DNA from: Paraburkholderia dioscoreae
GTDB taxonomy: Bacteria > Pseudomonadota > Gammaproteobacteria > Burkholderiales > Burkholderiaceae
DNA: 64,000 nucleotides
Assembly (NCBI RefSeq): GCF_902459535.1
Contig: NZ_LR699553.1
Location: forward strand, 62,001-126,000
Direction of reading: 5' to 3'
Below the pieces are notes generated by a model. The model was not told the origin of the DNA, made no database searches, and saw only the letters and a program-made list of their open reading frames with translations. The position numbers were made by a program, and so were the translations under genes. Shown here piece by piece: positions 14,200-22,715 of the stretch; the first letter of the stretch is position 1; each line of letters opens with the position of its first letter.

Positions 14200-15157
14200 A
14201 CGCGATCTGTGAAAGGGTCGGTGGTCCACACACTCTTTTGAATGTGCCGGGGCTGCCAACCCCAGACACGTTCGTGCACTTCAGTTCCAGTCGATCGCCA
14301 ATCAACTGGAATTGACCGCTGAAGCGTGGTGCCTGTAATTGGGCTCGCCATGCTACGCAGGGCGCTGGGGGCTGCAACGCCCCCTTCGACCCAATCCAGT
14401 TTGTGGAGTGAGAAGTCGGGCGACACGGAAACGGGTTTCCAGGTGACTGGAATAACCCTGCCATGCGCGAACGGGTGGAAATCCCGACAACGGGCGGCCC
14501 GAGAGGGTCGGACGGTGTCCCGGGCGGTGGGCTGCTGAGGCGTCAGGAATGGCGCAGGGGTGCGAGGAGAAATCTGGACCACCTGGTACTCGCGGGCGCA
14601 AGCTCGTGAGATCGCTGGATAGCTCAAGCCGTACGTTGCGTCCGCAGAGGATGCATCTGGGTGAGTCGTGACAAGCCGCTGGCTGGTCCGCCGGGAGGTG
14701 GATCAGTTAGTCAGGGTGCGATGAAGCGTTGACGAAGTAGGGGAGGTGCTTGGAACCTCGACCCCCTGAAACCCACTGTAAGGCGGGGTAGGCCCTCAGG
14801 GCTAATCGTTGATAGCGGAGCACGGCGGCGTGTCATGTCGACGTACATGGCTAACGTGGGAATCACCGGCATACCGATTGAGCCCCGGTGGCACCGGGCA
14901 AGGTAAAGGTGAGGGAGACTGGTTTAGTAGCGATGAGGCAAGGGCAGACCTGACGGTTGTCCACGCGGAGCGAAAGGCCGGAGCGGTATTTTGAAGTGTA
15001 CGAGTGTGTTCTGAGTCATGGCGGGGCCTGGCAGCCCTGCTCATTTTCACGGAGAAACGACGAAGTAAAAACATCAGACCAACGGCCGTAGGGCCAAAGT
15101 CGTCACATGATGTGGCGCAACCGCTGCCGGGGTAGTTCGACCCGGCAGTTTCCTTTT
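14200..15157 (+). ncRNA. Candidate large structured non-coding RNA
   Basis: About 950 bp without a believable reading frame on either strand but dense in paired segments: GGGGGCTGCAACGCCCCC near 14366-14383, GTCGGG near 14418 pairing with CCCGAC near 14484, GGGGCTGCCAACCCC near 14250, GAGGTGCTTGGAACCTC near 14745 and AGCCCCGGTGGCACCGGGC near 14880. It ends in a clear plus-strand terminator (15124-15157). The look is that of a large ribozyme-like or element-borne RNA such as a group II intron remnant, a HEARO/omega RNA or a GOLLD-class RNA; I cannot assign it to one. The 5' end is uncertain. No reverse transcriptase or IscB gene lies beside it. Confidence 0.5.
15124..15157 (+). terminator. Rho-independent terminator after the ncRNA candidate
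   Basis: CTGCCGGG (15124-15131) pairs with CCCGGCAG (15141-15148) and is followed by TTTCCTTTT. It closes the structured plus-strand region and is 60 bp from the convergent XRE gene. Confidence 0.75.
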
Positions 15158-15217
15158 GTGCAATCGGTACCGTCTGTGGGTCATCGGCTGTTCGGCAGTA
15201 GCTACGTTCCGGATACC

Positions 15218-15529
15218 CTATATCTCGCGTGCTGCTGCCAGCAATCGCGTCCGCGCTCGCTTTGACGCCTGCCCATAAAGCAGGATCAATTCGGCAAGGT
15301 CGTCGTCTTCGGCAAAGAAATAGGCAGTCGGGACCGAAAGCTCGGCAGCCAGCCGGCAGGCAAACGGGTAATCCACCTTGTGGACGCCCAGCTCGTAGCG
15401 GTTGATACGGGTGCTGGCGACGAAAGGGTCGAGGCCGGCCGCAATGCCCAGCGATTTTTGCGACAGGCCGGCACGAAGGCGGGCTTCCTTCAGCCGTCCC
15501 CCAAAGACGGTATTGTCTGTTGCCGACAT
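15218..15529 (-). CDS. XRE-family HTH regulator
   Basis: 103 residues with an HTH_3 domain at about 8-68 (FGGRLKEARLRAGLSQKSLG ... INRYELGVHKVDYPFACRLA) and a short acidic C-terminus. Its upstream region holds two copies of a TACGA-N3-TCGTA dyad (15554-15568 and 15588-15602), so autoregulation is likely; another pair lies 880 bp further, before the membrane-protein gene it may also control. The N-terminal RLKEAR segment resembles that of the XRE protein at 5263-5631, whose operator has the same core. Confidence 0.85.
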   Translation of the reverse strand: MSATDNTVFGGRLKEARLRAGLSQKSLGIAAGLDPFVASTRINRYELGVHKVDYPFACRLAAELSVPTAYFFAEDDDLAELILLYGQASKRARTRLLAAAREI

Positions 15530-15553
15530 TGCGTAACCCTGTATTTTTCAGAG

Positions 15554-15602
15554 TTACGAATGTCGTAGTTAACCAGAATTCTAGATACTACGAAGATCGT
15601 AG
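15554..15602. promoter_or_regulatory. Operator pair upstream of XRE gene
   Basis: Two 15-bp dyads, TTACGAATGTCGTAG (15554-15568) and CTACGAAGATCGTAG (15588-15602), are centred 34 bp apart. They lie 25-73 bp before the XRE start codon on the minus strand. The consensus CTACGA-N3-TCGTAG recurs, with the same 34-bp spacing, at 16434-16482. Confidence 0.75.
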
Positions 15603-15692
15603 TGCGCGAGAATGGCTGTCTGGATGGCGATGGCCGCGCGTATCAGACCGGGGAAATCGGTGCAGGACCTCTCCACGCCCAGAGATCGCCGG

Positions 15693-15872
15693 TCAGTGCC
15701 GATCCTGGGCGCCGTTACGGGAGCGAGCATTAACTGGTGCGTTCGGGTTCCGATCGCGCCGACTGTGACCCATCTCTCGACGAACAGCTTCAATCGCCCC
15801 CGTGATGGGCAGGAAGAACAGCCTTGGGGCCTCTCTGGCTGCCTTGACGAATTCGCGCATGACGGTATTCAT
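15693..15872 (-). CDS. Small basic protein, 59 aa
   Basis: A short gene starting at ATG 15872 with GGAG nine bases before it, and ending at TGA 15693. The product begins MNTVMREFVKAAREAPRLFF with a short hydrophobic stretch (APRLFFLPITGAI) and ends in a basic, Arg/Asn-rich tail. No family is recognised. It follows the membrane-protein gene by 63 bp on the same strand and is probably co-transcribed with it under the operators at 16434-16482. Confidence 0.5.
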   Translation of the reverse strand: MNTVMREFVKAAREAPRLFFLPITGAIEAVRREMGHSRRDRNPNAPVNARSRNGAQDRH

Positions 15873-15935
15873 TTGGAATGCTCCTTCGGTACGTGCGAGA
15901 CCTGCCGGTGACGGTCAATCCGTATGGTTCCACGA

Positions 15936-16346
15936 CTAATGTGAATTGTCGTGGAAAATGTTCCCCGAAAACCATGAATAGCTGGGATCGGAATACCAGT
16001 CGTCTTCCAGACGAGGGCGCCCTGACAAATCCCATGAGTCGTCGTCATGAAGGCCACGATCGAATGGATCGCCGTAGTCAAATCGCCGTGTTCCGTCCGA
16101 CCGCGCTCCAGGAAACAGGGGGGCGAGGAAAGACAGCATGGGGGCAATCACGGTGACGACGACGGGAGCGAACGCTGTCTGCACAATGATGTCGGCGACA
16201 AACTGGTTGATGTGGAAATGGGCCCAGACAATGTCCAGCAGATTTTTGATCTGGATGGCTACCATCAGCGCGAATAGACCGACCGGTGCGCGCACCCAGA
16301 ACGGTGCCATGGTAAAACGTCTGTAAGACGGGATCAGCGGTTTCAT
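15936..16346 (-). CDS. Hypothetical membrane protein, 136 aa
   Basis: Starts at ATG 16346 after AAGGGGG. Residues about 14-36 (FWVRAPVGLFALMVAIQIKN) and 50-78 (ADIIVQTAFAPVVVTVIAPM) are hydrophobic enough for two membrane segments; the C-terminal 55 residues are Asp/Ser/Trp-rich (YGDPFDRGLHDDDSWDLSGR) and should be soluble. No family is recognised. An operator pair lies 88-136 bp upstream, and a 59-residue gene follows it. Confidence 0.6.
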   Translation of the reverse strand: MKPLIPSYRRFTMAPFWVRAPVGLFALMVAIQIKNLLDIVWAHFHINQFVADIIVQTAFAPVVVTVIAPMLSFLAPLFPGARSDGTRRFDYGDPFDRGLHDDDSWDLSGRPRLEDDWYSDPSYSWFSGNIFHDNSH

Positions 16347-16433
16347 TTCAGCCCCCTTGCATTTCCGTGCTGCCCTACTTTTCTGTGGGCACCGACCAGC
16401 CGGGACGACCTTATCCGGATGTGAGTTGACACA

Positions 16434-16482
16434 CTACGATTATCGTAGCAAGCTCTCGCCCTGATAGCTACGACTTTCGTAG
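16434..16482. promoter_or_regulatory. Second operator pair, same geometry
   Basis: CTACGATTATCGTAG (16434-16448) and CTACGACTTTCGTAG (16468-16482) are centred 34 bp apart, as in the pair at 15554-15602. The second site extends to a 9-bp arm (TAGCTACGA/TCGTAGCTA). They sit between the divergent membrane-protein gene (minus) and lipoprotein gene (plus) in a 352-bp region that holds no other recognisable feature. Confidence 0.75.
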
Positions 16483-16698
16483 CTATCCGGTGGAAAGGCG
16501 AATCGCGAAAACAAGAACTGGACCTCGAGGCATGAGAAATTGAAAAGCCAGAATCGAAATGCCTCGCCGTGACGTGTTGCTCACGCGCCTGACCTGAATC
16601 GCTGCGTCAGGTTTCTGCCTGGTCGTCTGTTTTTCATCCGTGCGCGGACGGGATGCTGTCCACCGCTGCGCGTCACTTTTCCACTTCGGGGATTCACC

Positions 16699-17091
16699 AT
16701 GAGGAAGATTGCGGCTGCCGTATCGATCGCGGCTTCGGCTGTGCTGGCTGGTTGCGCTGTGAGCGCGGGCAATGAGGCGCTGAGGAATCAGAGCCAGACG
16801 TCAGTCGGCAGCTCAATCGCCGAGGGCAGATCGACTAAGGCCGACGTACAGGCGGCATTTGGGTCGGCGAACAAGGTGTCGTTTACCGATGCCGGCCTGG
16901 AAATCTGGAACTACGAATTCGACCATGCAACGCCTCAGGCCATCAACTATGTGCCTGTCCTGAACCTTCTGGCGCATGGTGCAAACGTCGAGAAGAAAAC
17001 GCTGACGGTGCTGTTCGACGAAAAAGGCATCGTGAAGAAATACACGTTCGCCGAAAGCAGCAACGTGGTACGTGGCGGTATCGCCCAGTAA
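16699..17091 (+). CDS. Lipoprotein with SmpA/OmlA (BamE)-like domain
   Basis: 130 residues. A lipoprotein signal peptide is plain: MRKIAAAVSIAASAVLAGCA with lipobox LAGC, Cys19. The mature part SIAEGRSTKADVQAAFGSAN followed by an aromatic-rich strand (LEIWNYEF) and a final KKYTF strand resembles the small two-helix/three-strand SmpA/OmlA fold found in BamE and phage lipoproteins. ATG follows GGGGATTC. It is followed by a second lipoprotein gene 54 bp later. It should sit in the outer or inner membrane; role unknown. Confidence 0.7.
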   Translation: MRKIAAAVSIAASAVLAGCAVSAGNEALRNQSQTSVGSSIAEGRSTKADVQAAFGSANKVSFTDAGLEIWNYEFDHATPQAINYVPVLNLLAHGANVEKKTLTVLFDEKGIVKKYTFAESSNVVRGGIAQ

Positions 17092-17145
17092 GGCTTCCGG
17101 CTGTCCCGGAGGACAGACATCCAATCATCGAAGGGCGATATCGAT

Positions 17146-17919
17146 ATGAAAAAACTGTTTCTGATCTGCACGCTGATCACCTCTATCTGCGGTTGCGCAG
17201 TCAATACGGGCCCACTCAAGCGAGATCAGGTCGCCGCGAAGGTTGCGGTAGAGGCGGGATATCCCGGTTGCAATGGCTGCAACATGGTCAGAACGTACGT
17301 CGCACCGCATCTGTACTGGAAGCAGTTCGTCAACGATCCGGATTTTCATGGCTGGCTGGATCTAAACCTGCAACTGGTCTCCACGAACTACAACACCGCT
17401 GGCCACGCACAGGCGTACCGGATCGTCGCCGGGGTGATCGCAAACGGCGGCTTTCGGGATGCCTGGATGACGCACGTTCCCGGCGATCCGCAAGATCGTT
17501 GCCCCCGTGATGCCGAGGTCGTGCACGGCTATCACGGGTTCCACACGGGCAACGGCATCGAGTTCTGGCTCGTGAAGGAGGACGGTACCTACGTGCCAAT
17601 GGGTCATGTGGCCGACGCCAATGGCGAGACGATCAAGGATCTCGAATGCTTCAGCAATGTCGGTAGCGGGGCGTCGTGGACCCAGATGATCGATCTGCCA
17701 GCAAAGGAGGTAGAGGATGCCAGGCGCGAGAACCGTAGTATCCGGATTTTTGCCGGTCGTGCGTTGGTGAAGTACGAGTCGACGAGCGACGGGTACAACC
17801 CGGTGACGGTCGCGCATACTGTTCGCAAAGGTTTGATGCTGGAGTTCAGTCCCGACTATCTCGGCGGTTTCGCGGATGGCCTGAAGCGGCTGGGTGCCCG
17901 AATGCCTGCTGCACAATAA
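17146..17919 (+). CDS. Hypothetical lipoprotein, 257 aa
   Basis: Begins MKKLFLICTLITSICGCAVN with a lipobox-like SICGC (Cys17), so probably lipid-anchored. The mature part contains a CNGCN motif, HGYHGFHTGNGIEFW and a C-terminal LEFSPDYLGGFADGLKRLG. I recognise no family. It is in tandem with the SmpA-like lipoprotein gene and ends before a minus-strand gene; the 177-bp gap after it holds no clear feature. Confidence 0.6.
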   Translation: MKKLFLICTLITSICGCAVNTGPLKRDQVAAKVAVEAGYPGCNGCNMVRTYVAPHLYWKQFVNDPDFHGWLDLNLQLVSTNYNTAGHAQAYRIVAGVIANGGFRDAWMTHVPGDPQDRCPRDAEVVHGYHGFHTGNGIEFWLVKEDGTYVPMGHVADANGETIKDLECFSNVGSGASWTQMIDLPAKEVEDARRENRSIRIFAGRALVKYESTSDGYNPVTVAHTVRKGLMLEFSPDYLGGFADGLKRLGARMPAAQ

Positions 17920-18096
17920 GGCATATCAGTACAGGCGACAGCACGACTGACTCGCTATGCCGGCATAGAACATGGAAAGCTCCAGCGCTTACGTTGAGCA
18001 ATACGGCCCCGCTTGAAAATTATCAAATGTTTTGCCAGCAAGATCCTGTGCCTCGATTTTCTCCCCGTGACAATGCCACGGAGAGAACTGCTTCGG

Positions 18097-18456
18097 TTAG
18101 TCAGTTGAATCAATGAAACCCCAGTCGATGGCTAGTTGCTCAAAGCGTTTTACGCCGTGGGCAAAGTAGTGAGCGACGTTATGCGAGCAGGCGCGCGTAT
18201 CCATTTGCAGGACGCGCAGAACATCGTCGACGCATTCCTGGTCCAGCATGCGCAGATCGGCGAGCGGGAACGGGAAGCGTTTCTGGTCATAGAGACCCAG
18301 CAGGAACTCGGCCGCGACGTAACTCGAACCGCCGTCTTCGCGTGCGATGGCATAGAGTCGGCGCAGGGCTGGCAGTCCTGCATCGATCAGATCCTGGTTG
18401 GGATTGCCGTGCAGGACCTTGTTGAGAAAGGCAGAGAAAGGATCATATGTCGACAT
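18097..18456 (-). CDS. DUF7673-like protein
   Basis: 119 residues. The segment GLPALRRLYAIAREDGGSSY followed by AAEFLLGLYD and FPFPLADLRMLDQECVDDVL matches the pattern I associate with DUF7673 proteins of integrative elements and plasmids. It is acidic and soluble with no catalytic motif visible. It lies 64 bp downstream of a longer hypothetical gene on the same strand and may be in its operon. Confidence 0.65.
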   Translation of the reverse strand: MSTYDPFSAFLNKVLHGNPNQDLIDAGLPALRRLYAIAREDGGSSYVAAEFLLGLYDQKRFPFPLADLRMLDQECVDDVLRVLQMDTRACSHNVAHYFAHGVKRFEQLAIDWGFIDSTD

Positions 18457-18520
18457 AGGATGACTCGATCGGGTTGTTGTGACCCATGGCTATGTCGAAC
18501 GCCGACGCATAAACAAACTC

Positions 18521-19297
18521 TCAACGGTGGCCGGGGACGGCGTCGGTTCCGGCCTGATCGGGAAAGGCAATCCGGAAAGCCTCCCGTCGCTCGGCTTGCG
18601 TGAGACCATTGACGACCGGTTGGTTCGCCAGAAACCGGACGTAGGCGAGAAAAGTGCGTTCCGACGGCTGCGGCCCACTAGCTGGCCGCAGCCGTTTCCA
18701 GTCGCGCCTAAGCTCGGCGACGAGCTTGCCGACCTGCCGTCGCACAAGGCGAAAACCAGGCTCAGCGTAGAGCCGGTCGAGAAGGATTTCAGCATCGGCG
18801 TCCCGCGAAACGTCGTTGATTTCGATCTGCCGCCGCCGATCCGGGGGCAATGATGCGATCCGGTGAATTCGGTCGACATATTGGTTGTAGCTGCGATGAG
18901 TCAAGCGCCATGACCAGGTCTTGCCGTCGTGGACCAGCTCGTGCCGTTGATCTGGCGATTTCAGCCGCCAACGTGGATCTCGCAGATCCTGGAGCTGCTC
19001 TCGATGGGTCACGAAACCGAGGCCCGCGCTGGCCAGCAACACCCAGTCGACAGGTAACTGGCCGTTCTCGTCGCGTGTATTCAGTCGCACACCATGAAGG
19101 CAACTGCTAGCCTCACCGGCCAACCGGCGTTTGTGTTTCGTCTGGCGACTGAGTTCCGTGCCATAGGCATCGGCGAATTTTTTTGTTAGCCGATCGAAGC
19201 CCGAGAGATCGGTTCGTCCCGCAGCGTAGAAGACGTGCTGATGGACGGCGGCGTGCTGGAGGCGCTGCATGAAGCGGATCTTGTCGGGATGGAGCAT
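18521..19297 (-). CDS. Hypothetical protein, 258 aa, integrative-element type
   Basis: A basic, Arg-rich protein starting at ATG 19297 behind an AT-rich leader (a TATAAT-like box, minus strand, at 19325-19330). It contains HGVRLNTRDENGQLPVDWVL, a THREQLQDLRDPRWRLKSPD segment and WSWRLTHRSYNQY, suggesting nucleic-acid contact, but I recognise no family. Proteins of this size with similar composition are common cargo in Burkholderiales integrative elements. It precedes the DUF7673-like gene. Confidence 0.6.
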   Translation of the reverse strand: MLHPDKIRFMQRLQHAAVHQHVFYAAGRTDLSGFDRLTKKFADAYGTELSRQTKHKRRLAGEASSCLHGVRLNTRDENGQLPVDWVLLASAGLGFVTHREQLQDLRDPRWRLKSPDQRHELVHDGKTWSWRLTHRSYNQYVDRIHRIASLPPDRRRQIEINDVSRDADAEILLDRLYAEPGFRLVRRQVGKLVAELRRDWKRLRPASGPQPSERTFLAYVRFLANQPVVNGLTQAERREAFRIAFPDQAGTDAVPGHR

Positions 19298-19841
19298 AGA
19301 GCTACGTCGAAGACGATTTACATGATTATAAGTTCGGATAACTGATAAATTGAGACATTAATTTATTTTTACAATTCCCAATACGTGTTATGGGTGATAT
19401 GCGATACTAGGTGAATCGAAGCTTCGCTGCGCGAATGTGCAATGCGATATGTGCAATGCGCATTGCACATAGGGCGCATGACGCATCAGTGAAGCAGGCG
19501 TCAGCGGGGACAGCATAAAGAGACATCATATGCTTCACGAGGGTTTGCGTTCGTGAAAATTGGTCGCCGTAGGCGACATGATTAATAGAGGTTCCGATTT
19601 TTTTCGACTGTTGCGACAGAAAGTGAAAAGATGCTGCCAAAGAGAGTAAAAAACTCGGGTGTCCGCCGAAAGCCAAACCCGAGGTAGGCCCGGGCGTTGT
19701 CTCTGGCAGGCGGTTCGGATGCGCCGCCATCGACATCTGCATAGACTCGATCGTGGGTCGGCAGCCGACCCAGCTCTGCCGTTCCGCAATTGATGTTTTC
19801 ACTAGACGCGCGAAGGCGATGCATTTTGCTGTTGCTACGCG
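19298..19841. other. Gene-free stretch with AT-rich segment and palindrome
   Basis: About 540 bp without a credible gene. The first 100 bp are AT-rich and likely hold the promoter of the 18521-19297 gene. A 22-bp perfect palindrome lies at 19449-19470, with an extra half-copy just before it. The rest (19480-19840) shows nothing I can assign. Confidence 0.5.
19435..19470. repeat. Direct half-copy plus perfect 22-bp palindrome
   Basis: ATGTGCAATGC|GCATTGCACAT at 19449-19470 is a perfect palindrome, and ATGTGCAATGCG is also present as a direct copy at 19435-19446. Three copies of the 11-base unit in 36 bp suggest a protein-binding array, such as a regulator or replication-initiator site. Confidence 0.6.
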
Positions 19842-19866
19842 AAAAAAACCCGGCGCAGGCCGGGTT
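19842..19866 (-). terminator. Rho-independent terminator
   Basis: On the minus strand AACCCGGC-CTGC-GCCGGGTT is followed by TTTTTC. It lies 28 bp after the stop of the 183-residue gene at 19894-20445. Confidence 0.85.
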
Positions 19867-19893
19867 GTCAAATTCTGCCGCAGTGGCGAAGTT

Positions 19894-20445
19894 TTACGCA
19901 TAGGAACGGAATGCCATCGACAGGATCGGTTCATCGATCGTGTTGAAGTAGTTGCGGATGCGCCCTGCATTTCGGCTTTCGGTAAAGTTTCCGCGCCAGA
20001 GGAACCAACCGCTTTCCTTGATGTACATCGGCTTGGCTTGAGAATCTTCACCGAAGTAGATGAAGACGGCCTCGTTCAACGTTCCACGGGCGGCAACATA
20101 GACAGGCGCCAGGTTCACCGTATCGACGCCATCGCAGTCGATCCGAACGCTTTTCGCGGACGGAAACGTGATCGTGATCGCGCCGGTGTTGCCGTTGAAG
20201 TCAACCGTGCAGGCTCGCAGCGCCGCGCGGATGATGTCGGACAATGCACGACCATAATTGGACAGCTTCGTCACAACGTTACGCACGCCCTCGGCGAGTT
20301 CGGCGGGAATCTCCGTACGCCCGGAGGAATAGGCTTTATCTTGGTCCTTCGTGATGCGGAAGACGGCACACCAGTTGTCCGCGACCGAGATGCACGAGCG
20401 GGCCTTCGCTGCGCGGTATTCTTCGAGGCTCATGGGTTTCATCAT
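19894..20445 (-). CDS. Hypothetical protein, 183 aa
   Basis: Starts at ATG 20445 (MMKPMSLEEYRAAKARSCIS) with GAGGAACAG upstream; longer upstream frames cross the palindrome and are not used. The sequence has a central GNTGAITITFPSAKSVRIDC region and a C-terminal RNYFNTIDEPILSMAFRSYA. No family is recognised. It has a strong terminator after it and is divergent from the DUF7662-HNH gene, sharing the palindromic region at 20499-20543, so the two may be co-regulated. Confidence 0.6.
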   Translation of the reverse strand: MMKPMSLEEYRAAKARSCISVADNWCAVFRITKDQDKAYSSGRTEIPAELAEGVRNVVTKLSNYGRALSDIIRAALRACTVDFNGNTGAITITFPSAKSVRIDCDGVDTVNLAPVYVAARGTLNEAVFIYFGEDSQAKPMYIKESGWFLWRGNFTESRNAGRIRNYFNTIDEPILSMAFRSYA

Positions 20446-20498
20446 AGGCTGTTCCTCGGTACTAAAGTGCATCGGCGGGAATCGCGATGGCGACACCA

Positions 20499-20543
20499 CA
20501 ATACACCAAAATAGGTGGAATATCCACCTATTTTGGTGTATTG
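20499..20543. promoter_or_regulatory. Perfect long palindrome, two 21-bp arms
   Basis: Arms at 20499-20519 and 20523-20543 are exact reverse complements around a 3-bp ATA. Each arm itself contains a dyad, CACC-AAAATA-GGTG, so the unit can be read as two tandem operator sites in opposite orientation. It lies 54 bp from the start of the minus-strand gene and 125 bp from the plus-strand HNH gene. No T-tract follows, so an operator is more likely than a terminator. Confidence 0.7.
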
Positions 20544-20667
20544 GCTGGATGATCCACAGTAGATCGCCGGCATCGGTGTACCGATCTAATGTCACCCGCA
20601 CCGGGGAAATGGCTGACGCGAGCCGTGCGCGCAGCCACCCGTTCGACCTCATCGGCAACGACAAACA

Positions 20668-21936
20668 ATGAGCAAATACGCACCGCTTGGCGACCATCTG
20701 CGTAAAGCACCGGGCAGCGAACTGACGCTGACCTTCGACCAGATCGAGGCGATCATCGACGACGATTTGCCCCCGTCCGCGCTTAATCACGACGAGTGGT
20801 GGCAAAACTCAACGCCCGGGACCGATTCCCACGTGCAAGCGCTCGCCTGGATGACGAACGGTTGGCGCAAGTCGCGCATCGATCGAGCTGCCCGCTACGT
20901 GACGTTCAGCCGCGCCGGCAGCAATCCCGACGCAGAGGCGTTGGAGAACCTAGCGCCGCGGCGCAAAGAGGTGGTCTACGACATCCTGCGGCGAGCCAAC
21001 ATTTCAGTGAATGACTGGCACCGGAGAAAAGATCAAACCGAGGTCGAAGACTTCCGCTCGAACCCCCAGTACTGCTACAACTGGTCCTTTGGTTCGCCCG
21101 CGGAAGGCTACGTGTTGTGCCTGTGGCATGGCACGCTCAAATCGGCGGGTGGTGTCCCCTACTTCGAGGAGTCGGTGCTCGATACGGCCAACGAGTTGAA
21201 GCGGATCGCAGACGATGCGACGCAATCTCCCTCGGCTAGGTCGCGCGCCATTGATCAATCGATTCGTGCCGTAAACCTCGACGCAGCGATCCTCGAGTCT
21301 TACGAACGAAGAATGGCGGTGCACGTCATCGTGTGCGACGGCGACCGCCGTTCGCGCGACGAACTCGCTGAAAAAGCCTCGGCGGTGAGCCGGCGCATCT
21401 TGGACACCGAACCCTGGTACGTCCACCTCCATGACCGTGTATCGGGCGAGTGCAAGATCGTTCGTGGCGTCAAGCCGGACCTCGACATCGATCAGGTGAG
21501 CAGCGGGTCCGGGGATGACGATGAGGACGCGGACGAAGACATCATCCAACAGCGGGCCATCAAGACCCGGCGCCGTCAGGGTCCCTTTCGTGACGGTCTC
21601 CTCGCAGCGTACCGCCGGCGGTGCGCGGTGACCGGATCGATGGTCGATAAGATCCTGGAGGCGGCGCACATCGTGCCCCACGCAGAAAAAACGGACTACA
21701 AGACGCGCAACGGCATTTTGCTCCGCGCCGACATCCACACTTTGTTCGACGAGCATCTGCTCACTATCGACACACGTTACCGCGTGAAGATCTCGAAACT
21801 GCTCCGGCACTCCGAATACAAGGACTACGACGGCAAGCCCCTGAAAGTCCTGCCGGAACGGTCCGAGGACCAACCGTCCATCAAAGCGCTTGAGCAGCGC
21901 TTGCAGGCCTTCGACGCCGAAGAAGCGAAACGCTAA
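20668..21936 (+). CDS. DUF7662 domain + HNH endonuclease fusion
   Basis: 422 residues. The N-terminus YAPLGDHLRKAPGSELTLTF followed by EIDQ-like AIIDDDLPPSAL and DEWWQN is the DUF7662 pattern, a small domain common before effector domains. The C-terminus is an HNH_2-type nuclease: AAYRRRCAVTG, EAAHIVPHAE (residues about 331-340), NGILLRADIHTLFDEHLL. This is the layout of HNH restriction-type enzymes in defence islands. A highly acidic linker (GSGDDDEDADED) separates the parts. No Shine-Dalgarno sequence is evident before ATG 20668. A 5-methylcytosine- or modification-dependent restriction role is possible but unproven. Confidence 0.75.
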   Translation: MSKYAPLGDHLRKAPGSELTLTFDQIEAIIDDDLPPSALNHDEWWQNSTPGTDSHVQALAWMTNGWRKSRIDRAARYVTFSRAGSNPDAEALENLAPRRKEVVYDILRRANISVNDWHRRKDQTEVEDFRSNPQYCYNWSFGSPAEGYVLCLWHGTLKSAGGVPYFEESVLDTANELKRIADDATQSPSARSRAIDQSIRAVNLDAAILESYERRMAVHVIVCDGDRRSRDELAEKASAVSRRILDTEPWYVHLHDRVSGECKIVRGVKPDLDIDQVSSGSGDDDEDADEDIIQQRAIKTRRRQGPFRDGLLAAYRRRCAVTGSMVDKILEAAHIVPHAEKTDYKTRNGILLRADIHTLFDEHLLTIDTRYRVKISKLLRHSEYKDYDGKPLKVLPERSEDQPSIKALEQRLQAFDAEEAKR

Positions 21937-21979
21937 GGCAACGAAAAAGCGCGGCGCCTGTCCTTGTTACCAGTTGCGA

Positions 21980-22615
21980 CTATACGAAGCCAGCTAGTCG
22001 GTATCGGCATACGAGTCGCGCTCGAAGGATTCTCAATTCATGATTCTTGACGTTTCCATCGGAATCGCAAATAGCGAGCCTTAATTCTTTTGCCGCGGTA
22101 TCCCATGCCCTGAACTTCTTTGAATTTTCCGGGGAGGCTGACCAATCCCGGTATTTTTTGGCCCCTAGGAATTCGTTCTCTCTAGTCTCTGGCACCCCAT
22201 TTTTACTGCGTGCATCCGAGAGCAATGCGTTAACTATCAATCGAGCAGATTTGTAGTTCTCTTCAGTTGGTGGGGCTGGCAACGCTATTAATTCACCGGG
22301 CAACTGCGCCGTTAAGGCTTGGATAATTTCGTCCGGCAATTGGGCAATTTCATTGGCGATGCCGTCAAGCACTAGCCACCCTAGCTCCTGTGCTTTGCTC
22401 ACTATGTTTAGTCGCGTGTAGTCGCGCGCAAGACGGTCCCCATTCATCCAGCATCGCCAGAGCCTCCCGGTACCGTCCCCACATTTGAAGATGGCCTCCA
22501 GCCGCCAATACGGGACCCGCTTGTTGCCGATGCTTGCGTTGCGTGAGACGAGGCACGTGATGCGCGACCACGCCGCGGCCTGCTTCCGGAGTTCATCGTC
22601 CTTGTATTGTTTCAT
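21980..22615 (-). CDS. Hypothetical protein, 211 aa
   Basis: Starts at ATG 22615 (MKQYKDDELRKQAAAWSRIT). It contains PYWRLEAIFKCGDGTGRLWR and LNIVSKAQELGWLVLDGIAN and a C-terminal, Arg-rich tail. No family is recognised. Base use is lower in G+C at the 5' end and in the leader (22620-22680), typical for recently transferred cargo. It is convergent with the HNH gene (43 bp between the stops) and divergent from the RepA-like ATPase. Confidence 0.6.
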   Translation of the reverse strand: MKQYKDDELRKQAAAWSRITCLVSRNASIGNKRVPYWRLEAIFKCGDGTGRLWRCWMNGDRLARDYTRLNIVSKAQELGWLVLDGIANEIAQLPDEIIQALTAQLPGELIALPAPPTEENYKSARLIVNALLSDARSKNGVPETRENEFLGAKKYRDWSASPENSKKFRAWDTAAKELRLAICDSDGNVKNHELRILRARLVCRYRLAGFV

Positions 22616-22715
22616 AACAACCGGCACCAAATTGTACTTTTTTTTAAAAATCAAACTGTTAGTTAGGTACAAATTATAAACCAGTGTTATCGACGACCAA
22701 CGGAAAATTGTCCTC

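Noticed and set aside
14019..14627. Minus-strand frame of 202 codons
   Set aside because: Composition is Pro/Arg/Ser-rich without domains; it runs antisense to the structured RNA candidate and has no ribosome site.
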